A DNA stretch of 64,000 nt from Haloterrigena salifodinae (GTDB taxonomy: Archaea; Halobacteriota; Halobacteria; Halobacteriales; Natrialbaceae), in the NCBI RefSeq assembly GCF_003977755.1, contig NZ_RQWN01000001.1, forward strand, positions 1,318,995 to 1,382,994, read 5' to 3'. Below, one piece after another: positions 1-12,907 of this stretch. Every line of letters starts with the position of its first letter. The first letter of the stretch is position 1. A program made the translations under genes and the position numbers. A model generated the notes under the pieces. It was not told the DNA's origin and did not search any database. It saw only the letters and a program-made list of their open reading frames with translations.

Positions 1-2
1 GC

Positions 3-692
3 GAGCCGGCCGTTCTCGTGACCGCGACTACGCCGCCGGCGGCGGTCCTCGAGCGCTTCTTCGAGAACGGCTGGAACGTCCTACCAGCCCTCGAGGACGA
101 CCGCCTCCGGCTCGTCGACTGCTTCACCCACCAGCTCGCCGACCGCGACGCGTTCCGCGACCACCGCGGCGAGTGGATCGAGTTCGTCGGCGAGGCCGCC
201 GCCGACTCGATCGTCCCGATCGAGGAGCCGACCGATGTCGAACCGATCCTGCGGGAGCTGAACGAGGCGCTCGACAACCTCGAGATGACCGAGACCGGGC
301 TGGTCGCGATCGATTCACTGAGCGAACTCGCTCGCGGCCTCGAGACGGACCACGTCCACGAGTTTGTCACCGAGACGCGGGCGACGGTCTGCAAGGCGCG
401 GTACGTGCCGATCTTCGGCGGCTGGACGGCTGGCGACGAAGGCGTCGCGATGGACGAATCGGTCTTCGACGGCGTCGTCGACCTGCGGCTGGCCGATCAC
501 CTCGAGCCCGACACGCGACTCCGGCAGCTGGGCGTCCGGAAGCTCACCGGCGCCCGCTCTCTCCCCCAGTGGATCACCTACGAGTACGAACCAGTTCGGG
601 GCCTCCTCGCGTCCGTCGTGGAGACCGCCGGACAGGCGACGCCCGGCGGCCCGCCGTCACGGGAAATGCAGGGCGTCCGGGAGCGGCGCTGA
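3..692 (+). CDS. RAD55/KaiC-like RecA-superfamily ATPase, C-terminal part (5' end cut)
   Basis: The reading frame is open to the left edge (…EPAVLVTATTPPAAVLERF), so the gene starts before the window and the GTG at 18 is probably internal. The visible part resembles the second half of haloarchaeal RAD55/KaiC-like (DUF7504-type) domains. A strand LVTATTPP is followed by a helix, LRLVDCF is a further core strand, and GLVAIDSLSELAR looks like a degenerate Walker-B/switch segment. These proteins are usually single-domain RecA-fold ATPases of unknown signalling or regulatory role. The Walker A motif would lie upstream and cannot be checked. No neighbour in the window clarifies its job. Confidence 0.6.
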   Translation, partial: EPAVLVTATTPPAAVLERFFENGWNVLPALEDDRLRLVDCFTHQLADRDAFRDHRGEWIEFVGEAAADSIVPIEEPTDVEPILRELNEALDNLEMTETGLVAIDSLSELARGLETDHVHEFVTETRATVCKARYVPIFGGWTAGDEGVAMDESVFDGVVDLRLADHLEPDTRLRQLGVRKLTGARSLPQWITYEYEPVRGLLASVVETAGQATPGGPPSREMQGVRERR

Positions 693-726
693 CACATTCG
701 GGCGCGTGCACGCTAGCGCGCGCTTT

Positions 727-736
727 CCTTTTATCC
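727..736 (+). promoter_or_regulatory. TATA-like box before the small ORF and the Gln-rich gene
   Basis: CCTTTTATCC is the only AT-rich patch in this stretch. Its centre is about 27 nt before the ATG at 758, the haloarchaeal spacing that gives a leaderless transcript. The Gln-rich gene starts 107 nt further on. Confidence 0.4.
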
Positions 737-757
737 GCCCGGACGGTCCAGCACACG

Positions 758-868
758 ATGTCGACAGCACCGTGGTGCCGGCCCTGTCCGCGACCGGCCG
801 GCAACGCACGGCCAGGAATCGAGACGAGTGACCACCGAGCGACCACAGCGCCACAGTCACAGCCATGA
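758..868 (+). CDS. Possible leaderless 36-codon upstream ORF
   Basis: An ATG lies about 27 nt downstream of the TATA-like box and opens a 36-codon frame (begins MSTAPWCRPCPRP). Its TGA overlaps the ATG of the Gln-rich gene (ATGA at 865-868). The peptide has a CxxC but no recognisable domain. It could be a real small protein, or a leader ORF that delivers ribosomes to the downstream start by termination-reinitiation. No Shine-Dalgarno is visible before 865, which favours such coupling. Conservation is unknown, so this is tentative. Confidence 0.3.
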   Translation: MSTAPWCRPCPRPAGNARPGIETSDHRATTAPQSQP

Positions 869-3138
869 ACGACCGATACGACCGCGACCGACGAGACCGA
901 GGCACCGACCGCTCGAGCGACGCCGAGCGAGACGATCGGTATCGCGAGTCCGAGGGACGACAGCACCACGACGACCGCGGCTGGTTACACGGACTCTACA
1001 GCCGCGGCGGCAGCGAGGAAACGGGCGCGAACGGCCCGTCTCGAGACCGTTCCGAGGAGGCTTCTCGAGGCCGCTCGGAGGAGTGGCACAGTTCGGAGGA
1101 AGACGTCCGCGGGACCGCCGGCGAACCGGACTACGGTCGCCAGTCGGCCGGCGGGGACCGCCAGCGGGGTCGCCGCGATGAGGCCGGCCGCGGCGAGCGA
1201 ACGCAGCGCGGCCAGGAGGGCCACCGCGGACAGCCCCAGCAGAATCAGGGCGACCGAGGCCAGCAGGGCGGCCAGGGGAGCGAGTTCGAAACCAACGCAA
1301 TTCGGAAGTCGAACCTCCAGTACGGCGGCGAGGCCCGCCACGAGCGCCAGCAGTCCCAGCCGCAGGGCGGCCAGCGCCCCCAGCAGATGGGCGACCAACA
1401 GCGTCGGAGCGGCCGGCAGGGCCAGCAGGGTCAGCCCCAACAGCGCGGCCAGCAGGGTCAGCCCCAACAGCGCGGCCAGCAGGGTCAGCCCCAACAGCGC
1501 GGCCAGCAGGGTCAGCCCCAACAGCGCGGCCAGCAAGGCCAGCCCCAACAGCGCGGCCAGCAGGGTCAGCCCCAACAGCGCGGCCAGCAAGGCCAGCCCC
1601 AACAGCGCGGCCAGCAGGGTCGCCAGCGCATGGGTGAGCAGCAGCACGGACAGATGGGCGACCAGCAGAACCAACGAATGGGCGGTCGACAGCGTGGCCA
1701 ACAGGACCGTCAGGGAATGGGTACTCAGCAGCGCGGACAGCGAGGGCAACAGTCGCCCCAGCGCGGGTCTCAGGGGTACGAACAGCGCGGCCAGCAGGGA
1801 CAGGGCCGCGAGCGAACCGGACAGTACGAGCAACACGGCGGTTACGAACAGTCCCGCCGCGAACGCCAGCGCCAGCCCGGGAGTCAGTTCGAACCCGACG
1901 TGAGCGACGACGCGGACCTCGAGTACGGCGCCGAAGCGCGCCGGCGACAGAGCGGCGCCCAGTCGCAGCCCCCCGGCGGCCGGCGGGAGCAGCGCGGCCA
2001 ACAGCGCCAGCAACAGACCGGCGGTCAGCAGCGTCGGCAACAGACTGGCAGTCAGCGCGGTCGCCAAGGAATGGGCGGCCAGCAGAATCGCCAACAGACG
2101 GGCGGCCAACGCGGACGACAGACGGGCGGTCAACAGCGCGGGCGGCAGGACCGCCAGCAGACGGGACGACAACAGGGCCAGCGCGGCCAGTCCCATCAGG
2201 GCCAACAGAACGACTTCGAGACCGATGCGATTCAGGAGTCGAGCCTCCAATATGGCGGCGAGGCCCGCCACGAGCGCCAGCAGCCCCAGCCGCAGGGGGG
2301 CCAGCCACCCCAGCAGATGGGAAGCCAGCAGTCCCAGCCACAGGGCGGCCAGCAACCCCAGCAGATGGGCGACCAGCAGGGCGGACGCGAACGCGGAATC
2401 AACGAACGAATGCCCCGCGGCGAGACGGAAATGCAGGACCAACAGAACCAGCAGGACCGTCGCGAACGCGGCTATCGGGGCCAGCAACAGGATCAGCGGC
2501 GCCAGCGCGGCCGCAGCGACGCCGCTCAGCAGGGCGGCAGCCAGCAGGGCTTCCAGCGCGGCCACGAGCGTCGTAACGAGGCCCGGCAAGACGACGCTCG
2601 GCGCGGCCAACAAGGTCGGGGGCAACAGTCCGATCGCGGTCAGGACCAGTACAACCAGCAGAGCCAGGGTCAACGCGGCCAGCAACATCAGGGCCAGCAC
2701 GGCCAGCCCCGCGCCGGCCGCGCACAGCAGGGCGGCGGCCAACAGACTGGCGGCCGGAGCGATACCGGCTACTCTCCCGACCAGTATCAGCCTGAAAATC
2801 GGTCCGGCGGCGGCCTCGAGCACCAGCCCCAGAGCCAGCGCTCCGAGCAGGGCGACTGGACCGACGAACCGGAGTTCGACCGGGAGTACCGGAGCCCGAA
2901 CGATCAGGTGTCCCGGCGCGCCGACGACCGCGGCGAGCAGGGCCACAACCGCGACTGGAACCGCGAGCGCGATCAGCCCTCCTCGACCGACCGCGGCGAC
3001 CAGTCGAGTCAGGGGCTCCCCGGCGGCGGCGACGAGCGCCAGCAGAGCCAGCGCGAGGACGAAGACATGAGCAGCCGACGACACGTCCACGAGAACGATC
3101 CCGTTCCGCGGGACGATGAGCAGGATCGCGATCGCTAA
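865..3138 (+). CDS. Gln/Gly/Arg-rich low-complexity repeat protein (757 aa)
   Basis: The N-terminus (to about residue 140) is polar and charged, with a short DDRGWLHGLYSRGG segment. Residues about 187-249 are seven near-identical nine-residue units (GQPQQRGQQ). A larger module recurs three times, near residues 140, 342 and 451. It begins FETNAIRKSNLQYGGEARH or a variant (FEPDVSDDADLEYGAEARR, FETDAIQESSLQYGGEARH) and is followed by Gln/Gly/Arg-rich filler. The C-terminus (about 640-757) is charged and ends in an Asp/Arg tail. There is no signal peptide or membrane helix. The frame is chosen over a long antisense frame because the repeats are protein-like here and start and stop fit. No family recognised. 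RGG-like content suggests a disordered RNA-binding or condensate-forming protein (inference). The lack of acidity is unusual for a halophile. Confidence 0.65.
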   Translation: MNDRYDRDRRDRGTDRSSDAERDDRYRESEGRQHHDDRGWLHGLYSRGGSEETGANGPSRDRSEEASRGRSEEWHSSEEDVRGTAGEPDYGRQSAGGDRQRGRRDEAGRGERTQRGQEGHRGQPQQNQGDRGQQGGQGSEFETNAIRKSNLQYGGEARHERQQSQPQGGQRPQQMGDQQRRSGRQGQQGQPQQRGQQGQPQQRGQQGQPQQRGQQGQPQQRGQQGQPQQRGQQGQPQQRGQQGQPQQRGQQGRQRMGEQQHGQMGDQQNQRMGGRQRGQQDRQGMGTQQRGQRGQQSPQRGSQGYEQRGQQGQGRERTGQYEQHGGYEQSRRERQRQPGSQFEPDVSDDADLEYGAEARRRQSGAQSQPPGGRREQRGQQRQQQTGGQQRRQQTGSQRGRQGMGGQQNRQQTGGQRGRQTGGQQRGRQDRQQTGRQQGQRGQSHQGQQNDFETDAIQESSLQYGGEARHERQQPQPQGGQPPQQMGSQQSQPQGGQQPQQMGDQQGGRERGINERMPRGETEMQDQQNQQDRRERGYRGQQQDQRRQRGRSDAAQQGGSQQGFQRGHERRNEARQDDARRGQQGRGQQSDRGQDQYNQQSQGQRGQQHQGQHGQPRAGRAQQGGGQQTGGRSDTGYSPDQYQPENRSGGGLEHQPQSQRSEQGDWTDEPEFDREYRSPNDQVSRRADDRGEQGHNRDWNRERDQPSSTDRGDQSSQGLPGGGDERQQSQREDEDMSSRRHVHENDPVPRDDEQDRDR
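1423..1611 (+). repeat. Seven tandem 27-bp repeats inside the Gln-rich gene
   Basis: The unit CAGCAGGGTCAGCCCCAACA plus GCGCGGC repeats seven times in frame, with only two variant units (AAGGCC in place of AGGGTC). Near identity at the DNA level implies recent expansion or contraction by slippage or recombination, so copy number may vary between strains. Confidence 0.9.
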
Positions 3139-3242
3139 CGGCCGCTTCCGTCTCCGTCCGCCTCGAGTCGATCCAAGTCGCTCCGACCTCACCGCGTTTC
3201 GAACCGACCTCGTTTTTGTCGCTTCGCGCCCGACGCTCGACT

Positions 3243-3549
3243 ATGAGCGAGAGCGGCACCTCCGTGCTCGTCGTCGACGTCCCGTGAGCGCGACCCTCGC
3301 GGTCGGAGCGCTGGGCGAGCGCGAGACTACCTGCTCGGACACGATAAGACGCGCCTCGAGAGCGCGATCGCATTCCCCGACGTCGACCGGGAGTGCGAAC
3401 TCGCGGGGTCGCTCCCGGGCGAGCAGGTCGACGGCTTCGGAGCGTCGGTCTGCGACTGTTCGGGGCACCTGCTGACCGCTCCGAGCGCCGACGCTGCGGT
3501 CATTCGCGAGGCGGCGCTCGCCGAAGGCGGTCGTCCGCGTTTCAAGTAG
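3243..3549 (+). pseudogene. Probable frameshifted remnant of an unrecognised gene
   Basis: An ATG at 3243 opens a protein-like start (MSESGTSVLVVDVP) that stops after 14 codons at 3285. The neighbouring frame then stays open to a TAG at 3547 and reads like a normal haloarchaeal protein (ARDYLLGHDKTRLESAIAFP…, ending GGRPRF K). Joining the two frames with one indel near 3283 would give about 100 residues. A sequencing error, a real frameshift or chance are all possible. The family is not recognised. The rest of 3139-3637 holds nothing else I can support. Confidence 0.35.
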
Positions 3550-3637
3550 CTCGCCGTCGCTCGACGATCGACCCCCGATCGAGACCGCGACTGCGAACCG
3601 CCACCGCGAGTTATGTGATCCGTGTGGAACGGTACCT

Positions 3638-4246
3638 ATGACCGAATCCGAGGCCGACGGTGCGGTCGATCCTGAACTGCGCGACGACGCGATGAACCGG
3701 TTTCCGGTCCCCGACCTCGAGGACCTTCCCGACGACCTCAGGGAACGCATCGCGGACGAGAGCGAGCGGGCGGGATTCACGCCCAACGTGTTCGCGGCGA
3801 TGGCGTACAAGCCCTCCCACTTCCGCGCGTTCTTCGACTACCACGACGCCCTCGTCGAGGACACGGCCCTCGAGCGCGAAGAGATCGAGATGATTGTCGT
3901 CGCCGTCTCTGGCGTCAACCACTGCTACTACTGCAACGTCGCCCACGGCGCGCTCGTACGGATCTACGCCGAGGATCCGCTCCTCGCGGACCAACTGGTG
4001 GCGAACTACCGGACCGCCGATATCAACGACGCACATCGCACGATGCTCGACGTCGCCGTGAAACTCACCGAGCGGCCGGCCGAGGTCGAACAAGCGGATC
4101 TCGAGGCGCTCCGTCAGGCGGGGTTCGACGAGGAAGCGTGCTGGGACATCGCGTCCGTGACCGCGTTCTACAACCTGAGCAATCGGCTGGCGATGTTCGC
4201 CGATATGCGACCCAACGAGGAGTTTCACACGCTGGCCCGAGAGTGA
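3638..4246 (+). CDS. AhpD-like peroxidase-related protein (carboxymuconolactone decarboxylase fold)
   Basis: This 202-residue protein carries the AhpD core signature. NHCYYCNVAHGAL places Cys96, Cys99 and His103 in the CxxC…H arrangement used as a redox-active disulfide with a proton relay. The preceding helix (EREEIEMIVVAVSGVN) and following helices match the peroxidase-related subfamily of the alkylhydroperoxidase family. The expected activity is thiol-dependent reduction of peroxides in the cytosol; the physiological reductant is unknown. It stands alone, and the next gene is convergent. The ATG at 3638 is the first start and the N-terminus (MTESEADGAVDPEL) is typical. Confidence 0.8.
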   Translation: MTESEADGAVDPELRDDAMNRFPVPDLEDLPDDLRERIADESERAGFTPNVFAAMAYKPSHFRAFFDYHDALVEDTALEREEIEMIVVAVSGVNHCYYCNVAHGALVRIYAEDPLLADQLVANYRTADINDAHRTMLDVAVKLTERPAEVEQADLEALRQAGFDEEACWDIASVTAFYNLSNRLAMFADMRPNEEFHTLARE

Positions 4247-4313
4247 CATTCAGAACGGACGGGAACGCAAAAACAGCGGAAAACGAACGGACGGTCAAAT
4301 TACGGGCGACCGC

Positions 4314-8918
<4,605 letters not shown>

Positions 8919-8939
8919 ACACCCTCATTACGAGAACTG

Positions 8940-8946
8940 CTATAAG
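8940..8946 (-). promoter_or_regulatory. gltB TATA box
   Basis: On the minus strand this reads CTTATAG, centred 25 nt before the gltB ATG, which is the spacing for a leaderless haloarchaeal promoter. Confidence 0.6.
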
Positions 8947-9432
8947 AGACTGTCCCATTATGGCTAAGTGTATTATAAACACATATAACTGGATATAAGG
9001 TCTATTGCCATACTATACAAGTATCATTATTGATCAGGCCAATCCGTCGCTGCGGACGCGTTCCGGTCGTTCAACGCCAAAATTGGTTCGCGAAACCCGT
9101 CTCTACAAAGCGGCTACTGTCTTCGAAAAACGACGTTCTCCAGCGGGAAAGGATCGCTGCCCGGGCAGGGCAGCAGTGTCAGAGGCACGTAGTGCTCACC
9201 CACCAGAGTGAACACCACATCCGTTCGTACTCACTCTTTCCGTAAGGAAGATTCGGTTAAAGAGTTAGGTTCGGATGGATATACCCGTTCGCTGTTCGCG
9301 GGCAGCCCCGCTACCGAATTCACTTGAACCAACTGCGGATCGAGAACCGAATTCTGCCTCGAGTCGACGAGAGTACGCCGTCCGAGCGGAACGTGAAGAA
9401 CAGACCGAAGCGGACGGCGACCCGATCAGCGA
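8947..9432. other. Long gltB upstream region with AT-rich core and an inverted repeat; no convincing gene
   Basis: The first about 100 bp are strongly AT-rich. At 9010-9024 the sequence ATACT-ATACA-AGTAT is a 5-bp inverted repeat about 92 nt before the gltB start, a possible regulator site. Two short plus-strand frames (from 9005 and 9030) have no recognisable features and unlike composition, so I do not call them. The remainder to the end of proS is unremarkable. Confidence 0.4.
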
Positions 9433-10914
9433 TCAGTACGACTTCGCGAAGTAGGCGATCTCGTCGGCGGGATCGCCGCAGACACCGCACTCGTCGTGAT
9501 CGGGTTCGGGCACCTCGCCGCTCGAGTGCCCGCCCACGTCCTCGAGCGGTTGCATGACGATCTCGGCGGCGATCTTCTCCTTGATGGCCTCCTCGCAGGC
9601 CTCGTCGCCACACCACGGCGTCTTCACGTAGCCGCCGTGTTTGCCGATCGTTCCGAGGATCTCCTCGGGGCTGTGGGCCTCGCGGATGTTCTCTTCTAAG
9701 TTCTCCTCGGCCGTCTCGTAGAGCTTGTTGTAGATCTCGTCGAGGTGCTCGTCGACACTCTCGACGATTTCGTCGCGGTCCTCGACGGACTCCTCGTTGT
9801 CCGGCCGGTGGACCATCGTGACCTCCTCGTCTTCGACCTCGTAGGGGCCGATCTCCAGCCGGAGGGGAACGCCGTTGAGTTCGTGCTCGTTGAACTTGAA
9901 GCCGGGATTGCGCTCGTCGCGGTCGTCGAGTTCGACGCGGAAGCCGGCGTCCTCGAGCTCGTCGGCGATGTTCTCGGAGTACTCGAGGACGTCCTCCTTG
10001 GTGTCTTCCTGCCAGATGGGGACGATGGCGACCTGCGTGGGTGCGATCGTCGGCGGGAGCACGAGCCCCTGATCGTCAGAGTGGGTCATGATGAGCGCCC
10101 CGATCGCGCGCCAGGAGACGCCCCACGAGGTGGTGTAGGCCGTCCGTTCTTCCTCGTCCTCGTCGGCGAAGGTGATGTCGAACGCCTCGGCGAAACTCTG
10201 GCCGAGGTTGTGGCTGGTGCCGCCCTGGACGGACTTGCCGTCGGGCATCAAGGCCTCGACGGTCGTCGTCGTGTCCGCGCCGGGGAACTTGTCGTGTTCG
10301 GGCTTCTTTCCGCGCAGCACCGGGATCGCGAGCACGTCCTCGTAGAGGTCTTCGTACTGGCCCAGTCGGGTCCAGACCTCGTCCCAGGCGCCCTCGTCGG
10401 AGGCGTGGGCGGTGTGGCCCTCCTGCCACATGAACTCCTTCGTCCGGAAGAAGGGCTTGGTCTCGGTGGCCTCCCACCGGACGACCGAACACCACTGGTT
10501 GATCCGCAGCGGCAGGTCGCGGTGGCTGCGCGTCCAGTCGGCCATGAAGGGCGCGATGATCGATTCGCTGGTCGGGCGGACCGCCAGCCGCTCCTCGAGT
10601 TCCTCGTGGCCGCCCTGAGTTACCCACGCCACTTCGGGGTCGAACCCTTCGACGACGTCCTTCTCGCGCTCGAGGAAGGACTCGGGGATGAACAGCGGGA
10701 AGTAGACGTTGTCGACGCCGGTCTCCTTGAACCAGCCGTCGAGCGCGTCCTGAATACCCTCCCACAGCGCGTAGCCGCGGGGCTTCGTGACGATGAAGCC
10801 GCCCATCGGCGCGTAGTCCGCGAGGTTGGCCTTCTGGACGACTTCGGCATACCACTCGCCGGGTTTGTGCGATTTCGACTCGGTGATTCCGAGTTCCTGG
10901 CTCTCGTCGCTCAT
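9433..10914 (-). CDS. proS: Prolyl-tRNA synthetase, archaeal/eukaryotic type
   Basis: This 493-residue class II synthetase lacks the bacterial editing insertion. The N-terminal core begins ITESKSHKPGEWYAEVV. Motif 2 is around RINQWCSVVRWEATETKPF, preceded by the substrate-binding loop RLAVRPTSESII. The anticodon-binding domain lies at about residues 290-400, and a C-terminal zinc-type domain has CGDEACEEA and CGVCGDPADEIAYFAKSY. The terminal Tyr is the usual end of archaeal-type ProRS. It charges tRNA-Pro with proline in the cytosol. ATG at 10914. It is upstream of and co-directional with gltB but separated by about 500 bp, so not an operon. Confidence 0.96.
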   Translation of the reverse strand: MSDESQELGITESKSHKPGEWYAEVVQKANLADYAPMGGFIVTKPRGYALWEGIQDALDGWFKETGVDNVYFPLFIPESFLEREKDVVEGFDPEVAWVTQGGHEELEERLAVRPTSESIIAPFMADWTRSHRDLPLRINQWCSVVRWEATETKPFFRTKEFMWQEGHTAHASDEGAWDEVWTRLGQYEDLYEDVLAIPVLRGKKPEHDKFPGADTTTTVEALMPDGKSVQGGTSHNLGQSFAEAFDITFADEDEEERTAYTTSWGVSWRAIGALIMTHSDDQGLVLPPTIAPTQVAIVPIWQEDTKEDVLEYSENIADELEDAGFRVELDDRDERNPGFKFNEHELNGVPLRLEIGPYEVEDEEVTMVHRPDNEESVEDRDEIVESVDEHLDEIYNKLYETAEENLEENIREAHSPEEILGTIGKHGGYVKTPWCGDEACEEAIKEKIAAEIVMQPLEDVGGHSSGEVPEPDHDECGVCGDPADEIAYFAKSY

Positions 10915-10978
10915 TGGTACGTCATCCAGTCAGCGCGGTCTTAAACCATGCGAAGGCCGGACGCTTGGTCGTGAGCAC

Positions 10979-11755
10979 CTACCTCGTCTCCGCCGTCGCT
11001 CCTCGACGGACGGCGTTCACCGCCGCGCCCAGCAGTATTACGATGCCGCCGAAGTAGAGCCACGTGACGAACAGCAGGACGGCGCCGATCACGCCGTAAG
11101 CTGCATACCGGCCGGCGTTGGCCGCGTAGATCCGGAACCCGATCTGCAGGAGTACCCAGCCAATCGCGGCGATGATCGTGCCCGGGAGCACTTCCGATAT
11201 CGAGACACTCGCCGGCGGAAGAACGTAGTATATCGGCAGAAACGCGATCGTCAGGACGACGATCAACACGAGCGTTCCGATCACGTTGGCGAACGGGATT
11301 TGCAGGCTGAGTATTGAGAGCGCAACGCCGACGGCGACGACGAGCGCGACGGAGAGTGCGATCCCGACGAGGACGACGATGGCGTCCCGGATCTGGCCCA
11401 GGAGCGACGCGTCGACCGCGCCCGCGTACACCTCGTCGAACGCCTGATCGAGACCGCGAAAGAGCTTCAGGGCGCTCCACGCCAGCGCGAGGAACCCGAC
11501 TATTGACGCGGCCGCCCGGCCGGACGGGTTGGTCAGCGCCTGCGACACCATCTGCTGTCCCGAAGACGACAGTTGCTGACTGAGCATGCTGGCCACGCGA
11601 TCGGCCAGCGCCTGTCCTCCGACGAACGAGGCGACCGTCACGGCGAGCAATAACAACGGTATCGTCGAGACGAACGCGTAGTAGGCGATCCCCGCGGCCA
11701 GAAACGTGAGATTCCGATCCCTCGCGAGAGCGACGACGGAGCCGACGGTCGACAT
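10979..11755 (-). CDS. YihY/BrkB-family inner-membrane protein
   Basis: This 258-residue protein has about six membrane helices and the family hallmarks: the N-terminal ARDRNLTFLAAGIAYYAFVS segment, LAWSALKLFRGLDQAFDEVY in the middle, and the late LPGTIIAAIGWVLLQIGF and GAAVNAVR motifs. I take the ATG at 11755. An upstream in-frame start at 12037 would run into the divergent gene and gives an unlike N-terminus. The family function is unsettled; it is annotated as virulence factor BrkB or ribonuclease BN on weak grounds. A paralogue of similar length lies at 36.6 kb. Confidence 0.85.
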   Translation of the reverse strand: MSTVGSVVALARDRNLTFLAAGIAYYAFVSTIPLLLLAVTVASFVGGQALADRVASMLSQQLSSSGQQMVSQALTNPSGRAAASIVGFLALAWSALKLFRGLDQAFDEVYAGAVDASLLGQIRDAIVVLVGIALSVALVVAVGVALSILSLQIPFANVIGTLVLIVVLTIAFLPIYYVLPPASVSISEVLPGTIIAAIGWVLLQIGFRIYAANAGRYAAYGVIGAVLLFVTWLYFGGIVILLGAAVNAVRRGATAETR

Positions 11756-11903
11756 AGCGGTCGTACGACGGCCGCCCAGTTGAACCCGCTCGTGGCAGTC
11801 GCAACCGTCTCGGTTCGTTTCCCTCTTGACGACGATGAACGCTCCCTCGGTTTCGTCCGGTTCTGACAGCGTTATGTGTCCGACACCGGTACATGCATTC
11901 GGT

Positions 11904-12878
11904 ATGAAAGCGATCGAAGTCACCGAGTACGGCGACAGCGACGCGCTCGAGGTCGTCGACGCAGACCTGCCGGAGCCGAACGCGGACGAGGTCCGCATCG
12001 AGGTCGAGGCAGCGGGGATCAACTTCGCGGACATCATGCAGCGCCGCGGGGTCTATCCGGACGGTCCCGACGCGCCCTACGTCCCGGGGATGGAGGCCGC
12101 GGGGACGGTCGACGCGGTCGGCGAGGGCGTCGACGATGTCTCCGAGGGTGACCGCGTCGTCGCGATGCTCGACACCGGCGGCTACGCGGAGTACGCGACC
12201 GCCAACGCCGCGATGCTCTTCCCCGTTCCCGAGGGGACGAGTTTCGAGGAGGCCGCCGGCTTCCCCGTCCAGTTTCTCACCGCCCACTGCTGTCTGTTCG
12301 AGTGGGGCGGCCTCGAGGAGGACGAGACGGTCCTGATCCAGGCCGCCGCAGGCGGGGTCGGGACGGCCGCCGTACAACTCGCCTCGAACCACGGCGCGGA
12401 GGTCTTCGGAACCGCGAGTACCCAGGAGAAACTGGATCTCGCCGCCGACTTGGGCTGTGACCACCCGATCAACTACACGGAGACGGACTTCCGCGACGTC
12501 GTCGACAACGAAACGGACGGCGAGGGGGTCGACCTCGTCCTCGAGAGCGTCGGCGACGACGTCTTCGAGCGCAGCCTCGACGCGATGGCCCACTTCGGCC
12601 GGATGGTCACCTTCGGCGTCGCCAGCGGCGTCCCCGCAGAGGTCCAGAACCGACGCCTCCTCTTCGAGAACAAGACGGTCAAAGGATTCCACCTCGGTCA
12701 GGCCTCCGTTCACGACCCAAGTAAGGTCATGGCGGCCGTTCCCGAACTCACCGAGGGGTTGACCAGCGGCGACCTCGAGGTGATCCTCGGCGAGTCGTTC
12801 GCGCTCGAGGACGCCGCCGAGGCCCACCAGTACATCGAGGACCGCAAGAGTTCCGGGAAAGTCGTGCTGAAGCCGTAA
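11904..12878 (+). CDS. Quinone oxidoreductase-like MDR-family dehydrogenase
   Basis: This 324-residue zinc-free medium-chain dehydrogenase/reductase begins MKAIEVTEYGDSDALEV. It has the GroES-like half (GINFADIMQRRGVYP, VPGMEAAGTVDAVGEGV) and the Rossmann half with AAAGGVGTAAVQLA for NADPH binding. It probably reduces quinones or enones with NADPH. The ATG at 11904 is the family start; an earlier in-frame ATG at 11826 would add 26 unlike residues. It is divergent from the YihY gene, with about 150 bp between starts. Confidence 0.85.
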   Translation: MKAIEVTEYGDSDALEVVDADLPEPNADEVRIEVEAAGINFADIMQRRGVYPDGPDAPYVPGMEAAGTVDAVGEGVDDVSEGDRVVAMLDTGGYAEYATANAAMLFPVPEGTSFEEAAGFPVQFLTAHCCLFEWGGLEEDETVLIQAAAGGVGTAAVQLASNHGAEVFGTASTQEKLDLAADLGCDHPINYTETDFRDVVDNETDGEGVDLVLESVGDDVFERSLDAMAHFGRMVTFGVASGVPAEVQNRRLLFENKTVKGFHLGQASVHDPSKVMAAVPELTEGLTSGDLEVILGESFALEDAAEAHQYIEDRKSSGKVVLKP

Positions 12879-12907
12879 ACGCCGATCGGACGGCGGTGAA
12901 GCGCTGA

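Noticed and set aside
1423-1611. Regular 27-bp repeats that could suggest a CRISPR array
   Set aside because: Repeats are directly joined with no spacers and are in frame within a coding region.
985-3192. Open minus-strand frame of 735 codons opposite the Gln-rich gene, very rich in Leu and Ala
   Set aside because: It is the mirror of the Gln/Arg/Gly repeats (CAG read backwards gives Leu), it lacks a plausible start region, and the plus-strand product has sensible module repeats and termini.
9005-9245. Two short plus-strand frames upstream of gltB
   Set aside because: They overlap each other in different frames, have atypical composition and lack any recognisable motif.
11756-12037. N-terminal extension of the YihY protein to an upstream ATG
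   Set aside because: It would overlap the divergent dehydrogenase start, and the extra residues are unlike the family; the ATG at 11755 gives the standard N-terminus.
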